Positions 27,546-37,029 of a stretch of DNA of 64,000 bases are shown in pieces (the stretch's first letter is position 1; each line of letters begins with the position of its first letter). A program made the translations under genes and the position numbers. The notes under the pieces are model-generated. The model worked only from the letters and a program-made list of their open reading frames with translations, was not told the origin of the DNA and did not search any database. The stretch is from the NCBI GenBank assembly GCA_016719165.1, contig JADKAJ010000001.1, positions 186,001-250,000 of the forward strand. The letters are read 5' to 3'. The stretch comes from Chitinophagaceae bacterium. Its GTDB lineage: Bacteria > Bacteroidota > Bacteroidia > Chitinophagales > Chitinophagaceae.

Positions 27546-28718
27546 CTATTTAAATGGATTGGAATACTTCACATCCGTTGTCAGGTTTGTATCAGTCAAT
27601 GTTTTTAGGAAAGCAACCAGGGCTGCTTTGTCTTGTGTGGTAAGGTTCAATTGCCTGGGCTGACCATTGGGCAATCTTAATTGTGGTGATAGATTAGGGT
27701 GATTTCTCACACCGGAATTATAATGCTCTACCACTTGTTCCAGGGTGGCAAAACGACCATCATGCATATAAGGTGCGGTAAGTTCTACATTTCTAAGAGT
27801 GGTTACTTTAAAAGTGGCATCCAGTGCAGTGTTATTGGCTACGGCACCAAAGCCACGGTCAACGGTTGCCATATCCAATCCGTTATTTTTTTCCTGTGGT
27901 GCAGTAAATGTTTCGGAACCATGACAGGCAGCACAGGCATTTTGAGGAGAAAGAAATATCTCCTTGCCCCTGTTTTCCTGGGCAGTAAAATTGGGGAATG
28001 TCGCATTTGGTGGCGGTGCAGGAACGGGCGGATATGTTGACCTGCCGGCATCATATTTAGATTCAAAAGAAACAATGGATCGTATAAATTGAGAAATGGC
28101 TAATGCAATTCTGTTACTGGTTATAGTATTATCGCCAAAAGCTTTGGAAAAAAGCGGTGGATAATAGGCAAGGTTTCTGAGTTTTGCTTCTAATTGGGGT
28201 AAGGTCATCCCCATTTCGACCAGGTCCTGGATCGGTATTAATGTCTGATCTTCCAATGTGGCGGCACGCTGATCCCAGAAGAAACTGCCATTTGGATAAT
28301 ATTTTGCATTTATCAATGTCATAGAATTTCTTCCTGTCAATCCTCCGTTAAAACCGGCACTTTTTGCAACCGGGTCGGAAAAAGCATTCGCCTGCTTATG
28401 ACACGAGGCACAGGAAATGGTATTATTGAGCGAAAGGTTTTTATCATAAAACAATACCCTGCCGAGAGTCGCTCCATTGTCTGTAATAGGATTATTTGCC
28501 GGGGTATTTATCTGTCCAATGATATTCGGACCGCTCAGGTAAGCAGGTTGTACAATATTGGCATAATTAAAAGGAGTAGTGGGCAGATTAAGCGCTGCTG
28601 CAACAGGGTCAACCGGTGCCGTGTCATTAGCATCGGCATTGTCTTTCTTACATGCCATAAAAATAAACAAGGCTGATAATCCTGTGATGACAAGCATCTT
28701 TGGTCGGTTGGCAAACAT
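27546..28718 (-). CDS. di-haem cytochrome c peroxidase, lipoprotein
   Basis: 390 aa. Lipoprotein signal with lipobox FIFMAC (Cys at residue 23). Two haem-binding sites CASCH and CAACH separated by about 160 residues, with a FDP/SGFNGG segment typical of MauG/CcpA-type peroxidases, and a distal YMHDGRF motif. It reduces H2O2 in the periplasm with electrons from a c-type cytochrome; the cytochrome c lipoprotein at 19750-20160 is one possible donor (inference). Starts at ATG 28718; ATG 28697 is an alternative. Convergent and abutting with the DUF1905 gene. Confidence 0.9.
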   Translation of the reverse strand: MFANRPKMLVITGLSALFIFMACKKDNADANDTAPVDPVAAALNLPTTPFNYANIVQPAYLSGPNIIGQINTPANNPITDNGATLGRVLFYDKNLSLNNTISCASCHKQANAFSDPVAKSAGFNGGLTGRNSMTLINAKYYPNGSFFWDQRAATLEDQTLIPIQDLVEMGMTLPQLEAKLRNLAYYPPLFSKAFGDNTITSNRIALAISQFIRSIVSFESKYDAGRSTYPPVPAPPPNATFPNFTAQENRGKEIFLSPQNACAACHGSETFTAPQEKNNGLDMATVDRGFGAVANNTALDATFKVTTLRNVELTAPYMHDGRFATLEQVVEHYNSGVRNHPNLSPQLRLPNGQPRQLNLTTQDKAALVAFLKTLTDTNLTTDVKYSNPFK

Positions 28719-28854
28719 CAGTGGCTTTTTGGTGGTGCTTTGAGACCCCGGTTACGAATTAAAGTTTAAGGTACTATGAATTTATTTTTTACAACAAATG
28801 ATCAAGGCACATTTCCTGTACGCATTACCCTGATTTATTTCTTTTATTTGCAGT

Positions 28855-30231
28855 ATGATATCCTCCATCAATGAATTCCGCAATCCTTTTTTTATAGGTG
28901 TGGCCGGTACCGGTATGAGTGCTTTGGCTCAATATTTAAAAGGTATAGGCAAAAATGTATCCGGCAGTGACCGGTTCTTTACACCGGGTACTTACAATGA
29001 AATGCAGGAGAAACTGGAAACAGAAGGCATACGTTGTTTTGTACAAAACGGCGAAGGCATCACACAGGAAACAGATCTGGTTGTAGTGTCAACCGCTATT
29101 GAAGATACAGTAGTAGAAGTACAGAAGGCAAAGCAGCTCAATATACCTGTCATACGCAGATCTGAACTTTTGGCATTGATTGCTCAAAGTAAAAAGACAA
29201 TTGCGGTAGGAGGCACCAGTGGCAAGAGTACGACCAGCGCCATGTTGTTTGATATATTGGAATATGCCGGCTTGCAGCCCAGTATTATCAGCGGCGCCGG
29301 GTTGATAAGTATTATTAAAAATGGAAAAATTGGGAATGCTAAAGTAGGAGCCGGGGATTGGCTGGTGATTGAAGCAGATGAAAGTGACGGCTCTATTGTA
29401 CAGTATAAACCTGAGATCGGCCTGTTATTGAATGTAGATAAAGATCACCAGGAGATTGATGAATTGATGTCCCTGTTCGGTATATTTAAAACTAACAGTA
29501 AAAAGTTTGTAGTAAATCAATCCCACACTCTTTCAAAACGACTTTCGCAGGATGAAAGGAATGATTTTTCTACTGATAGTAAATTCCCGGCTGGATATGT
29601 TGCTACAGATTTCAAGCAGAAGGGATTAGATATCTCCTTTAAAATAAATGGGATTGAATTTAGTCTTCATCTGGTAGGCAGGCATAATATGGAAAATGCG
29701 GTGGCTGCTTCGGCGGTTGCTAACCAGTTGGGTGTTGACCTGGTTACCTGTGCGGCAGCATTACAACATTACGAAGGTATTTACCGTCGTCACCAGGTTT
29801 TAGGGAATAAGCATGGTGTATGGCTGATCGATGATTATGCGCATAACCCTGTAAAATGTGCTGCTGCTATTGCTGCTTGCCAGCCCGTGGCACCTAAAGT
29901 AATTGCCTGGTTTCAGCCGCATGGCTACAAACCCACTAATTTTTTGCGGGAGGATTTTGTAACTGAGATTGCCAGTGTACTCCGGCCGGAAGATGAGATA
30001 TGGATGAGTGAAATATTTTATGCCGGAGGAACAGCAGTCAAGGATATTTCTGCCAATGATCTTATCAGTGATTTAAAGGTGTTGGGGAAAGCTGCCTTTT
30101 TCATTGAAAACAGGAATGATTTTCTTTCAGCAGTCCGTTCTCATTTAACGGATGATTGTGTATTGTTATTAATGGCAGCAAGAGATCCATCACTGGAACA
30201 ATTTGCTAAACAAACCTGGCAGGAGTTATAG
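28855..30231 (+). CDS. Mur ligase family protein (MurC/Mpl-like)
   Basis: 458 aa, cytoplasmic. N-terminal dinucleotide-like domain with GVAGTGMSALAQYL, central ATP-binding domain with GGTSGKSTTSAMLF (P-loop), EADESDGSI and NVDKDHQEID, and a C-terminal ligase domain with LIDDYAHNPVKCAAAI. MurC adds L-Ala to UDP-MurNAc, while Mpl recycles whole tripeptides. The P-loop is GTSGKSTT where MurC and Mpl normally have GTHGKTTT, so the substrate is uncertain. No dcw-cluster neighbours, which favours Mpl or a side pathway. Ends 2 nt before a convergent gene. Confidence 0.85.
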   Translation: MISSINEFRNPFFIGVAGTGMSALAQYLKGIGKNVSGSDRFFTPGTYNEMQEKLETEGIRCFVQNGEGITQETDLVVVSTAIEDTVVEVQKAKQLNIPVIRRSELLALIAQSKKTIAVGGTSGKSTTSAMLFDILEYAGLQPSIISGAGLISIIKNGKIGNAKVGAGDWLVIEADESDGSIVQYKPEIGLLLNVDKDHQEIDELMSLFGIFKTNSKKFVVNQSHTLSKRLSQDERNDFSTDSKFPAGYVATDFKQKGLDISFKINGIEFSLHLVGRHNMENAVAASAVANQLGVDLVTCAAALQHYEGIYRRHQVLGNKHGVWLIDDYAHNPVKCAAAIAACQPVAPKVIAWFQPHGYKPTNFLREDFVTEIASVLRPEDEIWMSEIFYAGGTAVKDISANDLISDLKVLGKAAFFIENRNDFLSAVRSHLTDDCVLLLMAARDPSLEQFAKQTWQEL

Positions 30232-30233
30232 AC

Positions 30234-30725
30234 TCAGACTGCAAATGCAGGTACATTTTCTTTTGTAACAGGTAAAAACATATACCAGCAAAGTGCCATC
30301 AGCAGGCCGGGGTGAGAGGTGGCTGTAAGCGAATGATCTTTTTTAAAATGGATTCCTGTACTTCCTTTATCCGTATTAAGGCCGCAAACCACAATCGGTT
30401 TATCTTTTGATTCTTTATAAATAACCAGTTCGGCCAGTGGATTATTATGTATGGTGTAAAAGAACCGTTCATTATTCAGATCGATAAAATTCTGCATGTG
30501 CTCATGACCAAGTTCCCCGATTTTTATTCCATACTCATTACGCAACACTGTTTTATTGCGAAGGAATCCTTCTTTACGGATGAGGAAAACTCTTTTTTCT
30601 GTTTCTCCTTCCACCCGGGCAGAATTGGAAAAGGGATGTAATGTAAGTGTCAGGATTTTTTTATCATCCTTATATAAATGATACACTTCGTTATCGGGCG
30701 CTGAAGCAATTGTTTCCCATCTCAT
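30234..30725 (-). CDS. hypothetical protein, possible tubby/LURP-like fold
   Basis: 163 aa, no signal peptide. Alternating beta pattern with FLIRKEGFLRNKTVLRNEYGIKIGEL and FIDLNNERFFYTIHNNPLAELVIYKE, reminiscent of the repeated strands of LURP-one/tubby C-terminal proteins; no motif is diagnostic. Tail-to-tail with the Mur ligase (2-nt gap). Function unknown. Confidence 0.6.
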   Translation of the reverse strand: MRWETIASAPDNEVYHLYKDDKKILTLTLHPFSNSARVEGETEKRVFLIRKEGFLRNKTVLRNEYGIKIGELGHEHMQNFIDLNNERFFYTIHNNPLAELVIYKESKDKPIVVCGLNTDKGSTGIHFKKDHSLTATSHPGLLMALCWYMFLPVTKENVPAFAV

Positions 30726-30919
30726 AGCAGAATGTTGATTAATGATTCTTAAGTAAGATAAGCAGCTTTCTGAAAGGGGAGTCTTAGTTAACCTAAATTT
30801 AATATTAACTTCATATTGGAGCCGTTTGGGTGCATAAGCTGTGGAAAATCCGGTTTTAATTCACAATTTTGTATTCAGGTAAAAAGGGGATGAATAACCT
30901 TATTGTCTAAAAATCAATT

Positions 30920-31399
30920 ATGTACGACGAAAGAGATAACAAATTTTTGGAACGGGCTATAGAAATCTCCAGGCAGGGGATGAAAAGCGGCCAGGGCGGT
31001 CCATTTGGCTGTGTGATTGTGTTGGGTGATGAAATAATAGGCGAAGGCTGCAACCAGGTCACTTCTTCTAATGACCCTACCGCCCATGCTGAAGTAGTAG
31101 CCATACGACAAGCTTGTAATAAATTAGGCACTTATCAGCTGACGGACTGCGATATTTATACCAGTTGTGAACCATGTCCAATGTGTCTTGGTGCTATCTA
31201 TTGGGCCCGCCCTAAACGGGTTATATATGCCAATACAAGGGAAGAAGCAGCAGCAATAGAATTTGATGATGACTTTATTTACGGGGAGATCATTGCAAAA
31301 ATGGAAGACAGAAAAATTCCTTTTCTGCATCTGCCGCACCCCATGGCAAAAGAAGTATTTGAAGCCTGGAAGAATTGGGAAGGAAAGATAAAGTACTGA
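30920..31399 (+). CDS. nucleoside/guanine deaminase (CDA fold)
   Basis: 159 aa. Zinc-dependent deaminase motifs: HAE with His56 and catalytic Glu58 in NDPTAHAEVVAIR, and PCPMC with Cys86 and Cys89. The NDPTAHAE and late FDDDFIYGEI sequences fit the GuaD-like guanine deaminase branch better than tRNA adenosine deaminase TadA, but this is not certain. Soluble cytoplasmic enzyme, monocistronic, followed by a strong terminator. Confidence 0.88.
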   Translation: MYDERDNKFLERAIEISRQGMKSGQGGPFGCVIVLGDEIIGEGCNQVTSSNDPTAHAEVVAIRQACNKLGTYQLTDCDIYTSCEPCPMCLGAIYWARPKRVIYANTREEAAAIEFDDDFIYGEIIAKMEDRKIPFLHLPHPMAKEVFEAWKNWEGKIKY

Positions 31400-31422
31400 T
31401 ACAGGTTTGGCATATAATAAAA

Positions 31423-31445
31423 GAAGCCCGGTATAACCGGGCTTC
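31423..31445. terminator. intrinsic terminator between convergent genes
   Basis: GAAGCCCGGT and ACCGGGCTTC form a perfect 10-bp stem around ATA, with A-rich flanks upstream and GCTGTATTTGATTTT downstream. Separates the deaminase from the minus-strand T9SS protein gene. Confidence 0.8.
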
Positions 31446-31464
31446 GCTGTATTTGATTTTCCAG

Positions 31465-34400
31465 TTAATGTACTATTATTTTTTTAACTTCTGTCATTTC
31501 ATTCGTTGTAACTTTTATTGTATATAGCCCCGGGGCTAAATGGTGATTGATTGTAATGAAATTACTATTACTATGTTGTTGCTGTAAATGTAAACGACCT
31601 CTCATGTCAAATACTCTCACATCTACTGTTCCATTTATATCATTTATTAGTTTAATAGTAAAGTTGTTTCCTGAAACAGGGTTTGGAAAAACTTCAACCC
31701 TGGTTTTCGGATCCGTAATATTGACTCTTTCAACTTTTGAGTAAGTTAACCTGGCATCATTATCTACTTGTTTTAAGCGATAGAATGAAATACCTTTTAT
31801 GGGAAGATTGTCATAGAAAGTGTACTCCTGTAAACTGTTGGAATTATTCCTACCCGGTACAGTTCCGATGCTGGTATAATACATTCCATTGGTTGATCGC
31901 TGAATTTCAAAATGACTATTATCCCTTTCATACGTAGTGGTCCAGGTGAGCTTAACTTTATCATTGTTTTCGGCACTTGCTTTAAAGCTGATAATGTTTA
32001 CTGGTAACGGACTATTGGCTGGTGTCGTAAATGTCCAGACAGGCCCTGTTGTCGTATTCACACCATCTGTTACTTCAACATACCATTCATATTCAGTGAA
32101 CTGTTCGAGAGATGGCCATTGTATGCAGGTTTCCGAACCAGCAGCAACATTAGAATTTGTTCCAATTAAAGTAAACGCTTCAGATAGATTTACTGGCAGA
32201 GAGAATTGACTGCCTGATCCTGTTAAAGAAGTATTACTATAAGGAGAATAGGTCCGTATGTTCAGCAGGTTTTGAGCAGGTAAAAACTGCATAATACGGA
32301 GATAACCATTTCCGCCGTTGGAATAACCACTTTGATAATCTGCCATTATTGTATGGATAGTATTACCATTGAATACATCAGTACGGCGTCCTTCTCCGGC
32401 AACATGTCCTGCCAGCATTAAAATTAAATTAGGGTTGTCTTTTAAGTCGGTATATATTTTTTGGCCAGGTCCCTGGAAATTAGCAGGATTACCAGTTGTC
32501 AATAAGTTATGACTGGAGAGAATACCTTTCCTGTTGGGATATGTTTTCAATAATGCATCAGCCCAGTCCAAAACCGGTTGTAATGATGCCGTTGTGCCAT
32601 TCGGATAATATTCAATGCTGATATGAATGAAGTCAATACCGCCGGCTGTGAATAATTCGTAATGATTATCATTGTCTGTTCCATAATGACCGCCATAATA
32701 AGCCCTTCCAGTGAACCGGGAAGAACCAAAGAAGGAGTTATAATTATTACTGGGTAAATCTGGATTGCCAATTGTTCCCTGGTCATGGTTGCCAACGCAA
32801 ATTCCATAAGGAATACCATCGATTACAGGAACATTCGGGAACTCAATTTTTTTCATTGACGTATCAGCCCTTTTCCATTCTATCTGGTCGTCTGCACCCG
32901 GTGGATTATCTCCGTTTTGCACACAATCGCCTAATTGTACTACAAAGGCAATACTGCTGTCTATACGGTGATCGGCTATCCATTGTGTTTGGGACTTAAA
33001 GATTCCATTATGTCCTCCACCACTACTATTAGTTCCTTGTACTTCTTCTGTATAAAATTGTGTATCCGGCAAACCAACTATGGTGAATTTTGCACCAGAA
33101 CTGGTTTTCTTCCTGCCATAGAATCGTACTTCCAGGTTGGTATTATCCGCATCACTAACGGTAGTGCATAACGTTGGACTGGTGGATGGAGAAGCTGCAT
33201 TATTCGCCGGGGAAGGATTAGTAGGCAGATCGGGAGGCAGGTTAGTAGAACTGTTTACATAGGTGACTGTTAGTTTAGGCCGGTCGCCTGCTGTTCCATA
33301 CTCTCTTGACCGTAATTGCTGCCCATCATCGGCATGAGTGGCAATCATTAGCCAGCCATTATTAGTTAATGTACCATCTATCCAGTTTTGAATGGTGGAT
33401 GCAGGAACAGATACGGTAATTAATCCGGTATATCCGTCAACTCCGGGCCAGTTTGTATTTATTGCTGATTCTGCATCTGTATTATTTGCTGCAAAATGCC
33501 TGTTGCCAATAGAGGTAAAGGTCACTGTTGCTTCGTCCCAGGGCACCAGCATCCGATACATGTTAAAGCCCTGTCCTTCTACATCAACATAAAATTGCAG
33601 TGTAGCTGATTGAATGGTTGATCCTGCAGGGATTGATGATAAGTCAAAACGGAGTAGTGAAACTCTGTCATCCGTTGCATTTTTATCTTGTATGAAAGTT
33701 GTTTCACTACCTCTCACAGTTCCGGGGCTAACATCGTAAGTATAAGTATCCCTTGTTCCGGTATAGCTATTCACTCCATCCTGTAAACTGAGTGTTGTTG
33801 GAGTATTGAATGTAATATTGAATGGTGAACCCGGTGTTATCCAGTTCCATCCTGTACCAGTGATAGTTCCTGTGAAAGCCGTTCCTGCACTTCCGTTCAC
33901 AGTAGTTCCGGATCCTTCATTAAGACCCCATCTGGCGAGGAGACCTGACTGGGAAGTAGTTATTTGTGTATTAATTGTTGACCGCAGTTGCGCTTCCGTT
34001 CTCTCATAGTTCCAGATACGGGCTTCATCAAGCAATCCCTGAAACTTACCAAAAGTTGTTCCGGTTGAGTTGATCATTGTTCCGAGGGCTGCATGCTGAA
34101 TGCTTGCACCTTGCGGGAAAACTGAAGAACTGAGATTCACTGATGCTTCCAGTACACCGTCAAGATAGATTTTGAATACACCATTTTCAAAGGTTGCTGC
34201 GGCATGATGCCAGACATTATCTGTAATGATTGTTGTACCCGTAATTGGATGGTTTAATCCAGTACTGGTTGATCCTGTTCCTTCTTCAAAATCCGCCGCG
34301 ATGACATTGGTAGCCGATTGAATGCCGAGTATGTAGTTCGCATCAACATTGCTGCCATCTGCTTCCTGTGAACCTTTGGCAATAAGTGGGATGATGTTAA

Positions 34401-35733
34401 TTCCGCCGGTTCCGGTAGTGTTTGCTGTGCCGGTTCCGGTGCGTTTGAACCATGTTTCTATAGTAAAGTTTTGGGTTGAGAGACCCATTGCCTGTCCAAA
34501 TGTGATATACGCACCTGCGGATCCTAAGTCAAGCGCATAATTTCCTTCTGCAGGTGTTGTTGCACAAGTTGAACCTGTATAGCCTGAGTTAACAGTACAG
34601 TTTTTTGCACGAACCCTGTAACAATATTCATTTAATGCTGTTGCGGTTACATCACTGTAAGAATTGGTATTTGCATTTACTGTTGCCAATAATGAATAGG
34701 TCCCGCCGATACCGGTTGTGGAGCGTTCAATTTCAAAATTTGTTTCATTGCCTGAATTGTCTGTCCAACCCAGATTAATCTGGAACGCAGAAGAAGCTGT
34801 TGCAGTGAGACCAGATGGTGCAGTAATCGTCATGTCAAGTGCCGGTGCACCACATACCCATCCCGGAGTGTTGATCAAAGTGCCTGCAGGGCTTCCTGCT
34901 ATTGAATTAACTGCTGATGTTCCAGCACCTTCATTTAGACCCCATCTTCCTAAAAGGCCCGTTCCGGAATTTACCTCAGCATTCATGCTTGCCTGTATTT
35001 CTACTTGTGTGCGGGCATAGTTCCAGAGACGTACTTCATCAAGAACCCCATTAAAATAACCTTGAATGGTAGTTCCGTTGGAACGTATGGATGACGCCAT
35101 AGCAAAAGGAGAAATAACAGCAGCATTAGCAGTTCGTCCAACAGTCAATTCTGCTTCAAGGTTCCCGTTAAGGAAAAGTTGCCACCTGGTTCCGTTATAT
35201 GTTGCTGCCGCATGATACCATACATTATTTACAATCGCTGTTATACCGGAAATCGGATGATTTAAACCGGGACTCGCTGATGTCTGTGCTTCCTCAAAGT
35301 CAGCACACAATACATTTCCAGTGGTGTTGATGCCCAGAAAATAGTTAATATCTGCCGCCCCCGTCTCAGCTTCTGAGGTGCCTTTTGTAACAAGCGGAAT
35401 TACTGCCGGCAAACCTCCGGTACCTGTTGATACAGTTGTTCCTGTTCCAGTTCTCATAAACCAGGTCTCCACTGTAAATACAGGTGTATTAAGAATTGAA
35501 TTAGCTGGTGTAACACCAGAAGTTACATACCTGTTTGTGCCATTGAATTGCAGCCCGGTTTGGCTGTTAGCCGGTAATGAAAGCATTGCGGTTAATAGGA
35601 GTAACAATGCCGGTAATCCTAACAGTTTACAGAATGACTTTAATAAAGTTAATAAGAAGTGCCCCCTGGCTATTGGGAAAATACTGGTATTTAATAAAGC
35701 CTCTTTAGTTGAAACGGTATATAGATGGTTCAT
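31465..35733 (-). CDS. T9SS-secreted LamG/FN3/DNRLRE protein with nested metallophosphoesterase
   Basis: 1422 aa. Long N-terminal region ending in a signal peptide (hydrophobic PALLLLLTAMLSLPANSQ, about residues 40-58). Then two LamG jelly rolls (about 58-295 and 395-640) separated by an FN3 domain, a DNRLRE domain (about 650-830), an Ig-like module interrupted by a calcineurin-like phosphoesterase (about 890-1165; Asp936 in LGDCVQNG, GNHD at 981-984, His1110 in AGHVAGEG), and an FN3-like part. The last ~80 residues (VEVFPNPVSG to EVKKIIVH) are a T9SS type A sorting domain. So it is exported across the outer membrane and probably surface-anchored. Substrate unknown. Predicted glycan binding by LamG and hydrolysis of a phosphoester are inferences. 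Confidence 0.93.
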   Translation of the reverse strand: MNHLYTVSTKEALLNTSIFPIARGHFLLTLLKSFCKLLGLPALLLLLTAMLSLPANSQTGLQFNGTNRYVTSGVTPANSILNTPVFTVETWFMRTGTGTTVSTGTGGLPAVIPLVTKGTSEAETGAADINYFLGINTTGNVLCADFEEAQTSASPGLNHPISGITAIVNNVWYHAAATYNGTRWQLFLNGNLEAELTVGRTANAAVISPFAMASSIRSNGTTIQGYFNGVLDEVRLWNYARTQVEIQASMNAEVNSGTGLLGRWGLNEGAGTSAVNSIAGSPAGTLINTPGWVCGAPALDMTITAPSGLTATASSAFQINLGWTDNSGNETNFEIERSTTGIGGTYSLLATVNANTNSYSDVTATALNEYCYRVRAKNCTVNSGYTGSTCATTPAEGNYALDLGSAGAYITFGQAMGLSTQNFTIETWFKRTGTGTANTTGTGGINIIPLIAKGSQEADGSNVDANYILGIQSATNVIAADFEEGTGSTSTGLNHPITGTTIITDNVWHHAAATFENGVFKIYLDGVLEASVNLSSSVFPQGASIQHAALGTMINSTGTTFGKFQGLLDEARIWNYERTEAQLRSTINTQITTSQSGLLARWGLNEGSGTTVNGSAGTAFTGTITGTGWNWITPGSPFNITFNTPTTLSLQDGVNSYTGTRDTYTYDVSPGTVRGSETTFIQDKNATDDRVSLLRFDLSSIPAGSTIQSATLQFYVDVEGQGFNMYRMLVPWDEATVTFTSIGNRHFAANNTDAESAINTNWPGVDGYTGLITVSVPASTIQNWIDGTLTNNGWLMIATHADDGQQLRSREYGTAGDRPKLTVTYVNSSTNLPPDLPTNPSPANNAASPSTSPTLCTTVSDADNTNLEVRFYGRKKTSSGAKFTIVGLPDTQFYTEEVQGTNSSGGGHNGIFKSQTQWIADHRIDSSIAFVVQLGDCVQNGDNPPGADDQIEWKRADTSMKKIEFPNVPVIDGIPYGICVGNHDQGTIGNPDLPSNNYNSFFGSSRFTGRAYYGGHYGTDNDNHYELFTAGGIDFIHISIEYYPNGTTASLQPVLDWADALLKTYPNRKGILSSHNLLTTGNPANFQGPGQKIYTDLKDNPNLILMLAGHVAGEGRRTDVFNGNTIHTIMADYQSGYSNGGNGYLRIMQFLPAQNLLNIRTYSPYSNTSLTGSGSQFSLPVNLSEAFTLIGTNSNVAAGSETCIQWPSLEQFTEYEWYVEVTDGVNTTTGPVWTFTTPANSPLPVNIISFKASAENNDKVKLTWTTTYERDNSHFEIQRSTNGMYYTSIGTVPGRNNSNSLQEYTFYDNLPIKGISFYRLKQVDNDARLTYSKVERVNITDPKTRVEVFPNPVSGNNFTIKLINDINGTVDVRVFDMRGRLHLQQQHSNSNFITINHHLAPGLYTIKVTTNEMTEVKKIIVH

Positions 35734-35981
35734 AAAAAAAAGTTATAGTGATAAATTGGGCATGACAGAATAATAGATCATTGGCTGTTCAGGGGTGTAA
35801 TTGGAACAGATTGATCAGAAGATAAACGGAAAATTAAGTGATGGTTATTCTGTAAGAGTTGGAGAATTGAGGAAAGCCGGTTGTAAAAGTAATATTAGTT
35901 CTTACAAATGCAAATGATTAAGTAAGTATTGAAATTTTGAAACAGTGGAAATTGTCTGTAATGCAATAAATGGATAGATAG

Positions 35982-36347
35982 TTACTTGTTTTGCAAGTAT
36001 TTATAAATAATGAGATAACTGATAACTATTAATATTATCAGGATTAAAATGGAGATATACAGCCAGGGCTGATCCGGAATCTTCATTTTGTCACGGCGTT
36101 TCTTCTTCTTTTCGGTTCTTTTCTTCAGATCACGGTTCAGCATTTCTACCATGTACTGCAACTGCTCTTTGTCTTTAAACTCCTGTAGTCCTTCTGCCGC
36201 ATCACCTTCAAAATCGCTTTGCAGTAATTGCTTTTCCACTTCATGTTTTTTTTCTGCAGATAGTTTTCCCTGCAGGTATAACAATAATGTTTCCTGGTCA
36301 ACATCTGTGGAGAGATTAGATAATATGTCTTTATAATTTTCTGACAT
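35982..36347 (-). CDS. single-pass membrane protein, likely anti-sigma partner
   Basis: 121 aa. Soluble N-terminal helical region (QETLLLYLQGKLSAEKKHEVEKQLLQ) resembling the sigma-binding N-terminus of anti-sigma factors, a basic KKRTEKKKKRRDK stretch, and one transmembrane helix at about residues 95-117 (LYISILILIILIVISYLII) near the C-terminus. It starts 2 nt after the sigma factor stop, so they are co-transcribed. It has no periplasmic FecR domain, so the signal input is unknown. Anti-sigma function is inferred from position and fold only. Confidence 0.75.
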   Translation of the reverse strand: MSENYKDILSNLSTDVDQETLLLYLQGKLSAEKKHEVEKQLLQSDFEGDAAEGLQEFKDKEQLQYMVEMLNRDLKKRTEKKKKRRDKMKIPDQPWLYISILILIILIVISYLIIYKYLQNK

Positions 36348-36349
36348 TT

Positions 36350-36931
36350 TTATCGTTTCGCTTTTTCTTGCAACTTTTTCTCGATCAGTAATTTTAAATT
36401 TCGTTTTCCGTTTTGTATATAACTTTTCACCTGCAACATACTGAAACCGGTTGCTTCACTCACTTCCTGGTAGCTTTTTTTCTGCAGGTAAAACAAAGTT
36501 ACACATTGCTGCTGCTCCGGGTTCAGTTCTTTGAGCGAAAGATCCATGAGCTCTAACGTTTGATCATTTTCCAATAAAGCCTGCCGGTCTGATTCTTCCC
36601 CGGGTTTGGTTGCCAACCGGTCATTGATCTCTGTTGTAATCTTTCCTTGTTTTTCCCTTATTTTCATCAGGCAATGGTTCTTGGCTACCATATACAGCCA
36701 GGATTTAAAATATTCTACTTTATATTTTTGAAGTTCCTGAATCACTTTCAAAAATATCTGTTGCACGCTGTCCTTGGCTTCTTCTTCGTTTTTTAAATAT
36801 TTCATTGATACACCCAGCAATAGAAGTGTATACCGCTGCAATAATATGCCTAGCCATTCATTATTATGGTCGGCATAAAATTGTTCAAGCAATTCCTGGT
36901 CGGTTATATGCTGGTATTTATCTGGTTTCAC
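36350..36931 (-). CDS. ECF-type RNA polymerase sigma factor
   Basis: 193 aa. Region 2 (about 20-90; LLLGVSMKYLKNEEEAKDSVQQIFLKVIQEL ... FKSWLYMVAKNHCL) and region 4 (about 128-185; LNPEQQQCVTLFYLQKKSYQEVSEATGFSMLQVKSYIQNGKRNL) are clear, with a variable acidic linker. The start is GTG at 36931; no ATG fits. It directs RNA polymerase to an unknown regulon. Co-transcribed with the downstream membrane protein gene and divergent from the NlpC/P60 gene across 98 nt. Confidence 0.9.
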   Translation of the reverse strand: MKPDKYQHITDQELLEQFYADHNNEWLGILLQRYTLLLLGVSMKYLKNEEEAKDSVQQIFLKVIQELQKYKVEYFKSWLYMVAKNHCLMKIREKQGKITTEINDRLATKPGEESDRQALLENDQTLELMDLSLKELNPEQQQCVTLFYLQKKSYQEVSEATGFSMLQVKSYIQNGKRNLKLLIEKKLQEKAKR

Positions 36932-37029
36932 CAGTGGAAAGTAACTATTTGTTAATGTAAGATGCAGGATTTGATGATTTCAACAAAATTTACGCTGATA
37001 CATTTACTATTTTCGGCAAAATATTTCAA

